Shown in pieces: positions 32,703 to 41,149 of a stretch of 56,092 nt of DNA. Under the pieces are notes generated by a model. That model was given only the letters and a program-made list of their open reading frames with translations. It was not told where the DNA came from and did not search any database. The number at the start of each line of letters is the position of its first letter. Position 1 is the first letter of the stretch. Origin of the DNA: Ruminococcaceae bacterium UBA3215 (lineage in GTDB: Bacteria; Bacillota; Clostridia; Oscillospirales; Ruminococcaceae). Location of the stretch: assembly GCA_002363155.1 (NCBI GenBank), contig DEWH01000018.1:1-56092 (forward strand), read 5' to 3'. The position numbers and the translations under genes are program-made.

Positions 32703-34636
32703 GATCAGATTATAAATTTGCGAAAAAAATGGGAGATGAAGCGGTACGGGCTGCCGTAAAGAACGGTATGTCGCCGTATCTGCCAGTACTTGATACATTT
32801 GAAGAAGTCAAGCACTCGCTGGGAGAGGTGCGGCTCGGACTTATGGAGCTTCCCATAAGCCGCATAAAGGGCAACAAGGAGATGGGGCGCAACAATGCCT
32901 TTGCCAACAACTTTATGCCGATATTCCCGGAGACTTCCGAGTTTGCGACGAAGTGGGCGCGGCTTTATGACTCTTATATGGAAGAGGGCATCCGAGACGC
33001 GATAGAGTGCTATGAGTATATGAACCAGTACTATGTGCTGGAGGGCAACAAGCGCGTATCGGTATCGAAATACGGCGGAGGCGAGTATATCCTTGCCAAT
33101 GTTATCCGCATACTGCCTGCAAAGAATGACACAAAGGAAGTCAAGGTATATTACGAGTACCTCGATTTTTACGCGGTAACGAAGAATTATTATATCATTC
33201 TGAACGAACCCGGCGGTTATGCGAAGCTTGCCGAGCTGCTCGGTCAGAACCTTACGGACCCGTGGGACGAACAGCTTTGCGCAGATATGAAAGTCGCGTA
33301 TTTCAAATTCGGCAAGCTTGCCCGCACGATACTCGATCTGAGCAGTGACTTTACATTAGGTGACGCATTCCTCGTCTATATCTCGATATTCCCGATGAAG
33401 ACGCTGTTTGAGGAAAGCGACGAACAGATCATAAAGAATATCCGGCTTGCGAAGAAGGAGCTTCTTGCCGACCGCGGAGTTGACAGCATAGCATTCCTTG
33501 AGGAAGCCCCGGAAGCGGCAAAGCAGAAGAGCAGTCTTTTCATACCGAACCTGTTCTCCTCAAAGAAAGAATATACCGAGACATCTCCGCTCAGAGTGGG
33601 CTTTATCTTCGATGCCGGCGTTGACGAGTCCCGCTGGATAGAGAGCCACGAGCTCGGAAGGCTGTACGCCGACGAGATGACCGGCGCAAGCGCGGTAACA
33701 AAAAGATACATCTCTGCCAACAGGAACGGCAACATTGAGGACGCACTTGCAAGTGCTATCGCTGACAAGAACGAGATAATCTTCACGGTTTCGCCGAAGA
33801 TGATGCCGGATACACTTAAAGCCGCTGTACTCAACCCGTCCGTGAAATTTCTGAACTGCTCGGTAGGTCAGGCTCATTCCGCGGTAAGGTGTTACCACGG
33901 AAAGCTCTATGAAGCCGCGTTTCTTATGGGTATTCTCTGTGCGGACACGATGCTTCTTGACAGGAATACCTCCGGCGAAAGGAAGATCGGTTATATTGCG
34001 AGAGCCGGAGCGAGTATGAGCGTTCTTAATCTGAACGCTTTTGCGATAGGAGTATCGCTGATAGACCCGGAATGCCGGATAGAGCTCAGGTATCTCGGCG
34101 AGGGCGATCACACCGACTGGAGAAGCGAGTGGGCGGACAAAGGCATTCCGATATACGCGGATTTCGATTATTCCACATTGCCGGGCATTGAAAACAAGCC
34201 CGGAGTTTACCGCATTGACGGGGACAAGGACATACATCTCGGAACGCCGTATTTCAGCTGGGGCAGGTATTATGTACAGATAGTTCAGTCCGTGATGAGC
34301 GGCGCATGGGATATCGGCAGTCTTGTAAGCTCCAATACAGCGGCAAACTACTGGTTCGGTCTTTCGACCGGAGTAGTTAATATCGTGACGCCGGTGCTGC
34401 CGTATCAGACGCAGAAGATGCTGTCTTTCTTCAAGAATTCGATAGTGCGCGGCGGCTATGATCCGTTTACCGGCGAACTGCATATGCAGGGGGAGATCGT
34501 TTCCGAAGAGCGTTCGACGCAGAGAAACAAGATATCTGCGTCGCTTGAAAAGCTGAAAGACGGTCAGATCGTGGCAATGGACTGGCTGAACGACAATATA
34601 GACGGAACGATGCCTTTGGGCGAAGAGATCATCTGA
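32699..34636 (+). CDS. Cytoplasmic BMP-domain protein with N-terminal ParB-like region
   Basis: This 645-residue protein lacks a signal peptide. The N-terminal 270 residues are mostly helical, with QYYVLEGNKRVSVSKY resembling the ParB/Srx nucleotide motif. Residues about 298-560 fold like Bmp/PnrA periplasmic nucleoside-binding proteins (LRVGFIFDAGVDESRW, FLNCSVGQAHSAVRCYHGKLYEAAFLMG in part). A ligand sensor rather than a transport receptor seems likely because of the missing export signal; that is inference. ATGA overlap with the MFS gene and 12 bases to the phosphoesterase show one operon. Confidence 0.75.
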   Translation: MRSDYKFAKKMGDEAVRAAVKNGMSPYLPVLDTFEEVKHSLGEVRLGLMELPISRIKGNKEMGRNNAFANNFMPIFPETSEFATKWARLYDSYMEEGIRDAIECYEYMNQYYVLEGNKRVSVSKYGGGEYILANVIRILPAKNDTKEVKVYYEYLDFYAVTKNYYIILNEPGGYAKLAELLGQNLTDPWDEQLCADMKVAYFKFGKLARTILDLSSDFTLGDAFLVYISIFPMKTLFEESDEQIIKNIRLAKKELLADRGVDSIAFLEEAPEAAKQKSSLFIPNLFSSKKEYTETSPLRVGFIFDAGVDESRWIESHELGRLYADEMTGASAVTKRYISANRNGNIEDALASAIADKNEIIFTVSPKMMPDTLKAAVLNPSVKFLNCSVGQAHSAVRCYHGKLYEAAFLMGILCADTMLLDRNTSGERKIGYIARAGASMSVLNLNAFAIGVSLIDPECRIELRYLGEGDHTDWRSEWADKGIPIYADFDYSTLPGIENKPGVYRIDGDKDIHLGTPYFSWGRYYVQIVQSVMSGAWDIGSLVSSNTAANYWFGLSTGVVNIVTPVLPYQTQKMLSFFKNSIVRGGYDPFTGELHMQGEIVSEERSTQRNKISASLEKLKDGQIVAMDWLNDNIDGTMPLGEEII

Positions 34637-34648
34637 CGGGAGAAGGGT

Positions 34649-35311
34649 ATGAAGATACTTGTTGTAGCCGACGAGGAGTCGAAATCTCTCTGGGATCACT
34701 ACCTGCCTGAGAAGCTTGCAGGGGTGGATCTTATCATATCCTGCGGCGATCTGCGCTCGGAATATCTCGAATTTCTTGCTACAATGGTGAAGTGTCCTGT
34801 GCTTTACGTTCCAGGCAACCACGACGAACGGTATGTGGAGTCTCCGCCGGGAGGCTGTACGAATATAGACGGGCGTGTCTTTATTTACAACGGGATACGG
34901 ATACTCGGATTCGGCGGCGCTATGAAGTATAAAAAGGGACCGTATATGTTTTCCGAGCGTGAGATGCGTTATCATATCTGGCGCAAGAAGCTTTCCATAA
35001 TAAGGAACGGCGGCATTGATATTCTTGTGACGCATGCTCCCGCAAAAGGCTATGGAGATCTTCCCGATCTTCCGCATAACGGGTACAAGTGCTTTGACGA
35101 ACTGCTGACAGAATGCAGACCGGCATATATGCTCCACGGTCACGTTCACGCGAATTACGGAAGCAGGTTCCGCCGCGTAACGGAGCACCCTTCCGGAACG
35201 CGCATAATAAACGGATTTGACAAGTATTACTTTGATTTTGACGAGTCGCTGAGACCTTCTTTTACACGGGGAGAGCTTGCGAAGAGCCTGCTGGGGAAGT
35301 TTGTTGTTTAG
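34649..35311 (+). CDS. Calcineurin-like metallophosphoesterase
   Basis: The 220-residue enzyme keeps the dimetal motifs ISCGDLR, VPGNHDE, VTHAPAKGYGD and HGHVHANYG; the first motif has Asp6-Glu in place of the usual DxH (VVADEES). It should hydrolyse phosphomono- or diesters in the cytoplasm. It is last in the flavodoxin operon and is followed by family A repeats and a terminator at 35640. Confidence 0.85.
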   Translation: MKILVVADEESKSLWDHYLPEKLAGVDLIISCGDLRSEYLEFLATMVKCPVLYVPGNHDERYVESPPGGCTNIDGRVFIYNGIRILGFGGAMKYKKGPYMFSEREMRYHIWRKKLSIIRNGGIDILVTHAPAKGYGDLPDLPHNGYKCFDELLTECRPAYMLHGHVHANYGSRFRRVTEHPSGTRIINGFDKYYFDFDESLRPSFTRGELAKSLLGKFVV

Positions 35312-35330
35312 TCAGAAAATTGTGGGTGAG

Positions 35331-35484
35331 CGGCGCTTGCGCGCTGTGTCCTACGCGGACAGCGCCAGCCTGCGCGGCTGGATCGCGCAAGGGCAAAGCC
35401 CTTGACCCGAATGACCGTAATACGGAAATAAGAAAGTTTTATCATAGATAAAAGAACCGCTGAATGTGTTTTCATTCAGCGGTT
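35331..35484 (-). repeat. Family A chained-hairpin repeat, copy A2
   Basis: Read on the minus strand it gives a CCGCTGAATG hairpin (35455-35484), an A/T-rich linker, CCGT-ATT-ACGG, TCATTCGGGT, CAAGGGC-TTT-GCCCTTG, CCAGCC-GCGCA-GGCTGG, GTCC-GCGTA-GGAC and GCGC-GCAA-GCGC. It is nearly identical to copy A1 over about 150 bases. It follows the phosphoesterase gene. Confidence 0.78.
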
Positions 35485-35528
35485 AGTCTTTCAATAAAAG
35501 CTTTTTTATTTTCACAGATTTTCAAATC

Positions 35529-35637
35529 TCCGTGGTACGGGATTTGGTGCAGGGCTTGCCCTGCCGCGGGACGGGGGCGCGTAGCCCCAGCGCTGTCCGC
35601 GAGGACGTCTGTCGGGAAAGTTCCTTTTCCGACAGAC
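35529..35637 (+). repeat. Family A chained-hairpin repeat, divergent copy A5
   Basis: CCGT-GGT-ACGG (35530-35540), GCAGGGC-TT-GCCCTGC (about 35548-35563), GGGGGCGCGTAGCCCC and GTCC-GCGA-GGAC follow in the family A order. A GTCTGTCGG/CCGACAGAC hairpin comes next and then the 35640 terminator. It lies head-to-head with copy A2. Confidence 0.65.
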
Positions 35638-35639
35638 TG

Positions 35640-35676
35640 ACCGCTGAATGCTAACACATTCAGCGGTTTGGTTTTT
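35640..35676 (+). terminator. Terminator between convergent operons
   Basis: Stem ACCGCTGAATG/CATTCAGCGGT (35640-35650 with 35657-35667) is followed by TTGGTTTTT. The stop codon of the minus-strand ATPase gene lies in its right arm. Confidence 0.75.
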
Positions 35677-36352
35677 CTGATGATATTTTGCCGGAATCCA
35701 TTCTGTATGAAATATCTGCGTATGCGAGAGCGTCTTTCTCGTGAGTTACAATAAATACGGAAGTTCCGCGCTCCGCCGTCTCTTTAAGCAGTCCGAGCAC
35801 CAGCGCAGTATTCTCGTCGTCGAGATCGCAGGTAGGTTCGTCTGCGAATATTACGTCCGGCTTGCGTATCATTGCCCTTGCTATTGCCACGCGCCGCAGT
35901 TCTCCTCCGGAAAGCTCCGCCGGCATCACGTTTTCAAGGTGCGATATGCCGAGCCTTTCCATAAGTTCCCGTGCGTAGGGGTAAGCGCTTTTCAGTTCAG
36001 TATCCCGTTTCAGCATATACGGCAGGCAGATGTTCCCGATCACGTCAAGGCTCTGTATCGCAGTCTGACCCTGCGGGATAACGCCGATGTGGATATTGCG
36101 GAAATCGGACAGCTTCACGTCATCGAAAGAGTAGATATCATCGTCACCGTACAGCACTTTTCCGGTTGTCGGCGGGAGCAGCCCGGACAGTATGTTTAGA
36201 AGAGTGCTTTTTCCGCTTCCGGAACGACCCATAAGCAGTGTGAGTTTGCCTGGCTCAATTTCGATATCGGTGGGCTGAACGGCAGTAAAGCGGTTGGTGC
36301 CGGCGCTCTGACGGATAAAATCCTTTCCTGCGCCCTGTGCGGTAATCTTCAT
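35660..36352 (-). CDS. ABC transporter ATP-binding protein (LolD/MacB type)
   Basis: A 230-residue ATPase with Walker A GRSGSGKST, Q-loop VIPQGQT, signature LSGGELRRV, Walker B VIFADEPTCDLD and switch His in VTHEKD. Family members pair with FtsX-type permeases and work by mechanotransmission rather than classic transport. It overlaps the FtsX-like gene stop by one base. It is the last gene of the long minus-strand run. Confidence 0.9.
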   Translation of the reverse strand: MKITAQGAGKDFIRQSAGTNRFTAVQPTDIEIEPGKLTLLMGRSGSGKSTLLNILSGLLPPTTGKVLYGDDDIYSFDDVKLSDFRNIHIGVIPQGQTAIQSLDVIGNICLPYMLKRDTELKSAYPYARELMERLGISHLENVMPAELSGGELRRVAIARAMIRKPDVIFADEPTCDLDDENTALVLGLLKETAERGTSVFIVTHEKDALAYADISYRMDSGKISSEKPNR

Positions 36353-37557
36353 CAGTTGTCACCTCTCAGAATAAGTCCGGTATCTATCCGGCTTATGCGG
36401 TATGCCGAGAATGCGGCGGATATCATTCCCGCGCCGACAGAGACCGCAAGTGCGAATGCCGCGCAAATAAAGGCGGTCGGCAGGGAAGGGAGCAGGAACG
36501 GCAATCCGAGGCTTTCCTCGATAAGCCCGTTGAACGGCAGTATTATCAGCAGTCCGATGATTATGCCGGATACCGCCCCGGTCAGCGTTATCATAAGCGC
36601 TTCGGTCATCACGATGCCGGAAAGCTTTTTGCGCGAAGCTCCGGCTGTACGCAGCACGGCGAACTCTTTCTTTCGCCCGTTCACACTCATATAAAATGCA
36701 AGGAACAGTATCACAAGACCAAGCACCCATACTGCCGCGATAAGCACTCCGATCAGATCGGAAACGCCGATAAGGCTGTCCGAGACGCCGGAGATCATAT
36801 CCTTTGTTTTAAAGGATTTTGTCCGGCGGACATGCAGGTTCAGATCGTTCAGCACCTCGTCCACGGAGTACCCGTCCGCGACTTTTATGAGAATGCAGGA
36901 GACCGAGTTGTCCGGGTCTATCTTGCCGAACTCGTTCATGCCGAGTTCGACCGATGAGCGGATAAGCTCCCTGATAGTGTTCATGTTGGTATAGACCGCG
37001 GTGTCAAGGTCAGTCCCGGTCTTGTCGAGCTTTGCGGCAACATTGCAGGTCACGCCGTAGAATGTGATAGTATTTCCGACGAACACGCTGAGATCGTTTC
37101 CTACCACAACGTCAAGATCTTTCAGCTCGCCGCCTGCCGACTTCTTTATCCACGGCGATACGGTGAAATCTGTCTCCGGGTCGTAGCCGATTATCTGGAG
37201 CGGTACCGAACAGCACCCCGAACTTGCGGAAGCGAGGAAAAGCTGGGGAGAGATCTTTTCTATGCCCTCTCTTGCCGCGACTTTGTCGTAATAAGATCTG
37301 TCCATATAGAAGTAGCCCTTGCTGCCCTGGAGCACGATATTCTCGAAATTATGCTTTGATACGGCTGATGCGGGAACTACCATGATATCCGCTCCCAGAC
37401 GGGCTTCAAGAGCTTCAAGCCCGGTGCGAAGACTGCTTACGACGAGTGTACCGCATACTACCGATGCGGCCATAAGCGCGGTGAGTATCACGAGTATCAG
37501 CGATCTTGCTCCATGCCCGGTCACATTTCTGAATGAAAGGCTTTCCGTAAGCTTCAT
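36352..37557 (-). CDS. FtsX-family ABC transporter permease
   Basis: A 401-residue permease with the MacB/FtsX topology: one N-terminal helix (about 18-40), a large extracytoplasmic domain (about 45-265) and three C-terminal helices with LRTAGASRKKL at the coupling region. It pairs with the ATPase encoded next. The ATGA overlap with DUF4418 suggests all three work together. The substrate is unknown; DUF4418 and the fumarate reductase context point to the envelope redox or metal system. Confidence 0.85.
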   Translation of the reverse strand: MKLTESLSFRNVTGHGARSLILVILTALMAASVVCGTLVVSSLRTGLEALEARLGADIMVVPASAVSKHNFENIVLQGSKGYFYMDRSYYDKVAAREGIEKISPQLFLASASSGCCSVPLQIIGYDPETDFTVSPWIKKSAGGELKDLDVVVGNDLSVFVGNTITFYGVTCNVAAKLDKTGTDLDTAVYTNMNTIRELIRSSVELGMNEFGKIDPDNSVSCILIKVADGYSVDEVLNDLNLHVRRTKSFKTKDMISGVSDSLIGVSDLIGVLIAAVWVLGLVILFLAFYMSVNGRKKEFAVLRTAGASRKKLSGIVMTEALMITLTGAVSGIIIGLLIILPFNGLIEESLGLPFLLPSLPTAFICAAFALAVSVGAGMISAAFSAYRISRIDTGLILRGDN

Positions 37558-37976
37558 TTATCCTGCCCTCTTCCTGTTTTTCTGAAAATGACAGCAGCGT
37601 TTACGGCAGCTGTGACTGCGATGAGCACGGATAAAACGATGACTGCCGGACGTGTAACGGAGTGGCAGTGCATATTCGTCATCATGCAGAGGTTTATAAG
37701 TCCGGCGGGAGTAAATGCGGCTATTGCGGCCGGGGGTATCATGGCGAGAGATGCTCCTGCGCCTGTTCTGCTTCTGCCGAAGATAAGGACAAGAACCGAC
37801 ATCACCGTGAGTGCGATCCCAATCCCGAATACCGCCTGTTCTGCCCAGTGGCAGTTCATCCAGCTTCCGTCGTCCTTGGGTCCGCAGGCAGAAAACACTG
37901 TTTTCACGCCAATTGTAAGTGCAAGCGACAGAATTGTCAGCACTATTCCCCCTATGCGTTCTCTGATCTTTTTCAT
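37554..37976 (-). CDS. DUF4418-family membrane protein
   Basis: The 140-residue protein has four membrane helices and the family signature KTVFSACGPK...WMNCHWAEQA between helices 1 and 2, with two cysteines and a histidine that could bind metal or heme on the outer face. A second CMMTNMHCHS motif lies further on. The function is unknown. The ATG at 37976 follows AAAGGAAAA; the longer frame would run into the upstream gene. It is coupled to the FtsX permease. Confidence 0.8.
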   Translation of the reverse strand: MKKIRERIGGIVLTILSLALTIGVKTVFSACGPKDDGSWMNCHWAEQAVFGIGIALTVMSVLVLIFGRSRTGAGASLAMIPPAAIAAFTPAGLINLCMMTNMHCHSVTRPAVIVLSVLIAVTAAVNAAVIFRKTGRGQDK

Positions 37977-37995
37977 AACTTTTCCTTTCTTCTGT

Positions 37996-38880
37996 TCAGT
38001 AATCAATATCTCTGTGTGACATCGGATATTCCTCATAAAATGGCTCGCCGGAATATTCCGGGTCTCTTATGTGATCTGCGGAGAAGCTTTTATCGCTTCG
38101 CAGATAGTAACCGTGATCTCCGCTGAGTTTGTCCCATGTTATGTCTATGTTGTAATACTCGCCGTCCACCCGGACTATGTTCCATGCGTGGTATTCCGTA
38201 CCTCCGCTCTTTATTGCCGTCCCGGTTATCACACGGGCATCAAGTCCGGCTTCACGCATAAGCCGGTAAGTTAGCACAGCGTAACCCTGGCATACAGCAC
38301 AGCCGTTGAAAAGAGCCGCATAAGCGGTGGATTTCAGGTGATAGTGCTCGTTTTTCCTGTGGATCCGGTCATACTCCACGTTATCGTAAATGTAGTCATA
38401 GACAGCGCGGACTTTCTGTTCATCGGTCTTTGCGCCGAGCTTCAGCGATTCGATGATCTCGTCCGTCCGCCGGGTGACTTTCTCTTCCTGTTCCGGATCG
38501 GTATAGTATTCCGGGGTCAGCGTTATGAGATAAGCGCAGCCGTTTTCGCTGTCTGTGCGGGTATATCCGAGATCGTAGCCGCCGTATTGGTGGTAGATAT
38601 AATCTCCCTCGCAGGGATCATCGGTTTCGGACATTGCAAACTTTACGATCTCGTTCATGACAGCGGGGATATCGTCCATATTGTCAGACGAAGAAGTGTA
38701 TCCGACGGTTATTTTCCGGCTTCTTTCGCGGAATGCCTTCCGTACAGTCTCAATGACCGTGTCCGCGTTGGTGAAGTAGAAGCTGAGATTGCGCCTCACT
38801 TCGTAATGGTATTTCGGGGTGCCGCAGGAGGAAGTGAGCAGCAGTGCGGCTGCAAGAATGACAGCTGCCGCCTTTCTCAT
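37996..38880 (-). CDS. Transglutaminase-like lipoprotein
   Basis: A 294-residue exported lipoprotein (lipobox LTSSC, Cys19). Its C-terminal half has the transglutaminase/cysteine-protease core: Cys in GCAVCQGYAVLTYRLM, His in EYHAWNIV and Asp in YYNIDITWD. Such domains act as peptidases or peptide-bond-modifying enzymes at the cell surface. It overlaps the Fe-S subunit gene by ATGA, yet has no known link to fumarate reduction. Confidence 0.82.
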   Translation of the reverse strand: MRKAAAVILAAALLLTSSCGTPKYHYEVRRNLSFYFTNADTVIETVRKAFRERSRKITVGYTSSSDNMDDIPAVMNEIVKFAMSETDDPCEGDYIYHQYGGYDLGYTRTDSENGCAYLITLTPEYYTDPEQEEKVTRRTDEIIESLKLGAKTDEQKVRAVYDYIYDNVEYDRIHRKNEHYHLKSTAYAALFNGCAVCQGYAVLTYRLMREAGLDARVITGTAIKSGGTEYHAWNIVRVDGEYYNIDITWDKLSGDHGYYLRSDKSFSADHIRDPEYSGEPFYEEYPMSHRDIDY

Positions 38881-39572
38881 TTCTTCTTACCTGCCCGGAA
38901 CTTCCGCTTCCACACCGCCGCCGCATTGGAGTTCACCATAAGATGCTCGGTATCTATCCCGGCAGGGCAGATATCCTTGCAGGAAAGTGACTTGCCGCAG
39001 CCGCGGTAGAAGTGCTTCCCGTACTCACCGTACAGCCGCTTTCTGTCGCCGGCTTCCGAAACGGCGATAAGTCTTGATGACGGTGACAGCCCCGCCGCGC
39101 CGAAGAATTTACCGCCTGCGTAAAAGTTGGGACAGACTTCGAGACAGCAGCCGCATTGCAGGCACCGTGAAGCTTCGTAGGCATCGCCTGTCAAATCCTC
39201 GCCGGAGTTTTCCTCAAGCCACGAGCCGAGGTCTTTGAGATTCTCGAACATGGTGCTCCTGTCAACCATCAGGTCACATACCACAGGAAACTTTTTCAGC
39301 GGTGCAAGCTTTATCGGCTTTTCGCCGTATTCATACAGCCTTGCGTCGCAGGCGAGCCGTGGTCTGCCGTTTATCAGCATTGCGCAGGCACCGCATTTCT
39401 TCTGCTTGCAGCTTCGTTCCCAGGTTACAGGGTCTTCGGGTATCTGTTCGGAGTTTATGCGTTCAATAAGCTCCGCGACAGTCGCACGAGAGCCGGTATC
39501 TACGGCGAAGGTCTGTTTATATGGTTTATCGGTACGGCTTTTCTGCCGCTGTATCTCTATCGTTGCTATCAT
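38877..39572 (-). CDS. Fumarate reductase / succinate dehydrogenase iron-sulfur subunit
   Basis: The 231-residue protein has a plant-type [2Fe-2S] domain with SCKQKKCGACAM...CDARL and two C-terminal cluster motifs, CLQCGCCLEVCP and SCKDICPAG. The order and spacing fit SdhB/FrdB. It passes electrons between the cytochrome b subunit and the FAD subunit. AAAGGA sits six bases before the ATG, although that ATG lies 47 bases inside the flavoprotein gene. Confidence 0.9.
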   Translation of the reverse strand: MIATIEIQRQKSRTDKPYKQTFAVDTGSRATVAELIERINSEQIPEDPVTWERSCKQKKCGACAMLINGRPRLACDARLYEYGEKPIKLAPLKKFPVVCDLMVDRSTMFENLKDLGSWLEENSGEDLTGDAYEASRCLQCGCCLEVCPNFYAGGKFFGAAGLSPSSRLIAVSEAGDRKRLYGEYGKHFYRGCGKSLSCKDICPAGIDTEHLMVNSNAAAVWKRKFRAGKKK

Positions 39573-41139
39573 CGGTTTTCCTTTCGGGGATATCGTCGAA
39601 TGTCACGCGCACCGTGCCGCCGTTATATTCCGAAACTGTCGTCTGTCTGAAATTTACGAGCGTTTCGGGGAAATCCTCCCGGAAGTGCGCACCGCGGCTT
39701 TCCGTGCGTCCGAGCGCGGAGTAAAGCATAGCCTGTGCGACTGCTTTTCTTGCCGTTTCGGTATCATTTGCGCAGGGAAGGGCGTTTATTTCTGCCAATG
39801 CCTTCTTTATTCCGCTTTCGTTCCGTACTATACCGAGTCCGGAAGAAAGTATCCTGCAGGTCTCCGAAGCGAATACCGCCGAATGGGTCACAGCGAAAGC
39901 GTCCTTTCCGGTGAACTCCGAGCAGTCCGCACCGGCGCTCTTATCCGCGTTCTGTGCTGCGCTCTTTGCGGCGGTCATTCCTCCGAACACCGCACCGAGC
40001 ATGGAGTTGCCGCCGAGACGGTTTGCGCCGTGGTATATGCAGGCGCATTCTCCTGCCGCGAAAAGTCCGGGCATGCTGGTTCTGTGGGACGGATCGGTGT
40101 AAATACCGCCCATGAAGTAGTGGATCCCCGGTTCTACCGGTATCGGATCCTCCGCCGGGTCGAGGATCATATAATCCATTACTTCTTTCCGAAGGTCGGA
40201 GAGCTTGTTCTGCCATGTATCGGCGGGTATTCCGGTCATATCGAGGAATGTATCCCTCCCGTCGCGAAGCTCAAAGAACATCTCCCTTGAAACTACGTCT
40301 CTGGGCATAAGGTTTCCGAGTTCGGGGTATCTTTCCTCCATAAAATACAGCTCATCACCCTTCTTTTCCGAGAACAGCCGTCCGCCTTCTCCGCGAGCCG
40401 CCTCGCTTATAAGGCAGCGCTTTCCGGGTATGCCTATTGTCGTCGGGTGGTACTGTATCATCTCAAGGTTCGCAAGCTTCACGCCCTGTGCGAACATAAC
40501 CGCGGTGATGTTTCCGGTATTGGTGACAGTGCCGGTGGTAATGCCGGGGAAAAAGCCGTTGAGACCGCCTCCCGCCGTTATCACTGTGCCGTGCAGGTCA
40601 TACATTTTTCCTGTGTAATTGTCTGAGACGCGTACCCCGGTGCATTCCCCGTTTTCCGTCAGAAGCCGCACGAATGTGTGGTGCGGAAAGCGGGTCACAA
40701 GACCGCGCGCCTCGTATTTTCTGACCTCGTCGATAAGCGAAGTCATTATCATCTTTCCCGTGCTGCTCTGCGCAAAGGCGGTGCGCTTCTTTCTCTGACC
40801 GCCGAAGCTGCGGAGCATTATGCTTCCGTCGGGATTGCGGTTGAACGGTACTCCCAGCGACGCGAGCTTCCTCACAACATCCGGTGCGTTCTCTGTCAGT
40901 GCTCTTACTGCGATCGGGTCTGCAAGCTGCACCCCTCCGCGCATGGTTTCCTCAAAGTGCAGCTCTGTGGTGTCTCCCTCGCCCATTGTATCAAGTGCAG
41001 CGTTTATTCCGCCTTCCGCAAGTACGGACTGCGCACGTTCGGAATTCTGTGCGGATATGAGGGTGCATTCAATACCGTGCTCCGCGAGTGTCATCGCAGC
41101 CGAAAGTCCGGCAAGTCCCGCTCCGATAATATTAATCAT
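39526..41139 (-). CDS. Fumarate reductase / succinate dehydrogenase flavoprotein subunit (FrdA/SdhA-like)
   Basis: A 537-residue FAD enzyme with GAGLAGLSAAMTLAE, LAEGGINAAL, MIQYHPTTIG, EAARGEGG, MPRDVVSRE (active-site Arg) and NRLGGNSMLGAVFGG. The position where SdhA/FrdA carries the His that binds FAD covalently (SHT in the classic proteins) reads AQS, so FAD is probably non-covalent, as in L-aspartate oxidase. Length, Fe-S and cytochrome genes favour a fumarate reductase complex. ATG at 41139 is preferred over the GTG at 41148. Confidence 0.88.
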   Translation of the reverse strand: MINIIGAGLAGLSAAMTLAEHGIECTLISAQNSERAQSVLAEGGINAALDTMGEGDTTELHFEETMRGGVQLADPIAVRALTENAPDVVRKLASLGVPFNRNPDGSIMLRSFGGQRKKRTAFAQSSTGKMIMTSLIDEVRKYEARGLVTRFPHHTFVRLLTENGECTGVRVSDNYTGKMYDLHGTVITAGGGLNGFFPGITTGTVTNTGNITAVMFAQGVKLANLEMIQYHPTTIGIPGKRCLISEAARGEGGRLFSEKKGDELYFMEERYPELGNLMPRDVVSREMFFELRDGRDTFLDMTGIPADTWQNKLSDLRKEVMDYMILDPAEDPIPVEPGIHYFMGGIYTDPSHRTSMPGLFAAGECACIYHGANRLGGNSMLGAVFGGMTAAKSAAQNADKSAGADCSEFTGKDAFAVTHSAVFASETCRILSSGLGIVRNESGIKKALAEINALPCANDTETARKAVAQAMLYSALGRTESRGAHFREDFPETLVNFRQTTVSEYNGGTVRVTFDDIPERKTDDSNDRDTAAEKPYR

Positions 41140-41149
41140 AACCTGCACC

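Noticed and set aside
33560..35188. Long minus-strand open frame (542 codons) over the BMP-domain and phosphoesterase genes
   Set aside because: It is antisense to two well-supported genes, has no ribosome site, is rich in Arg/His/Tyr and has no recognisable domain. It is a codon-bias shadow.
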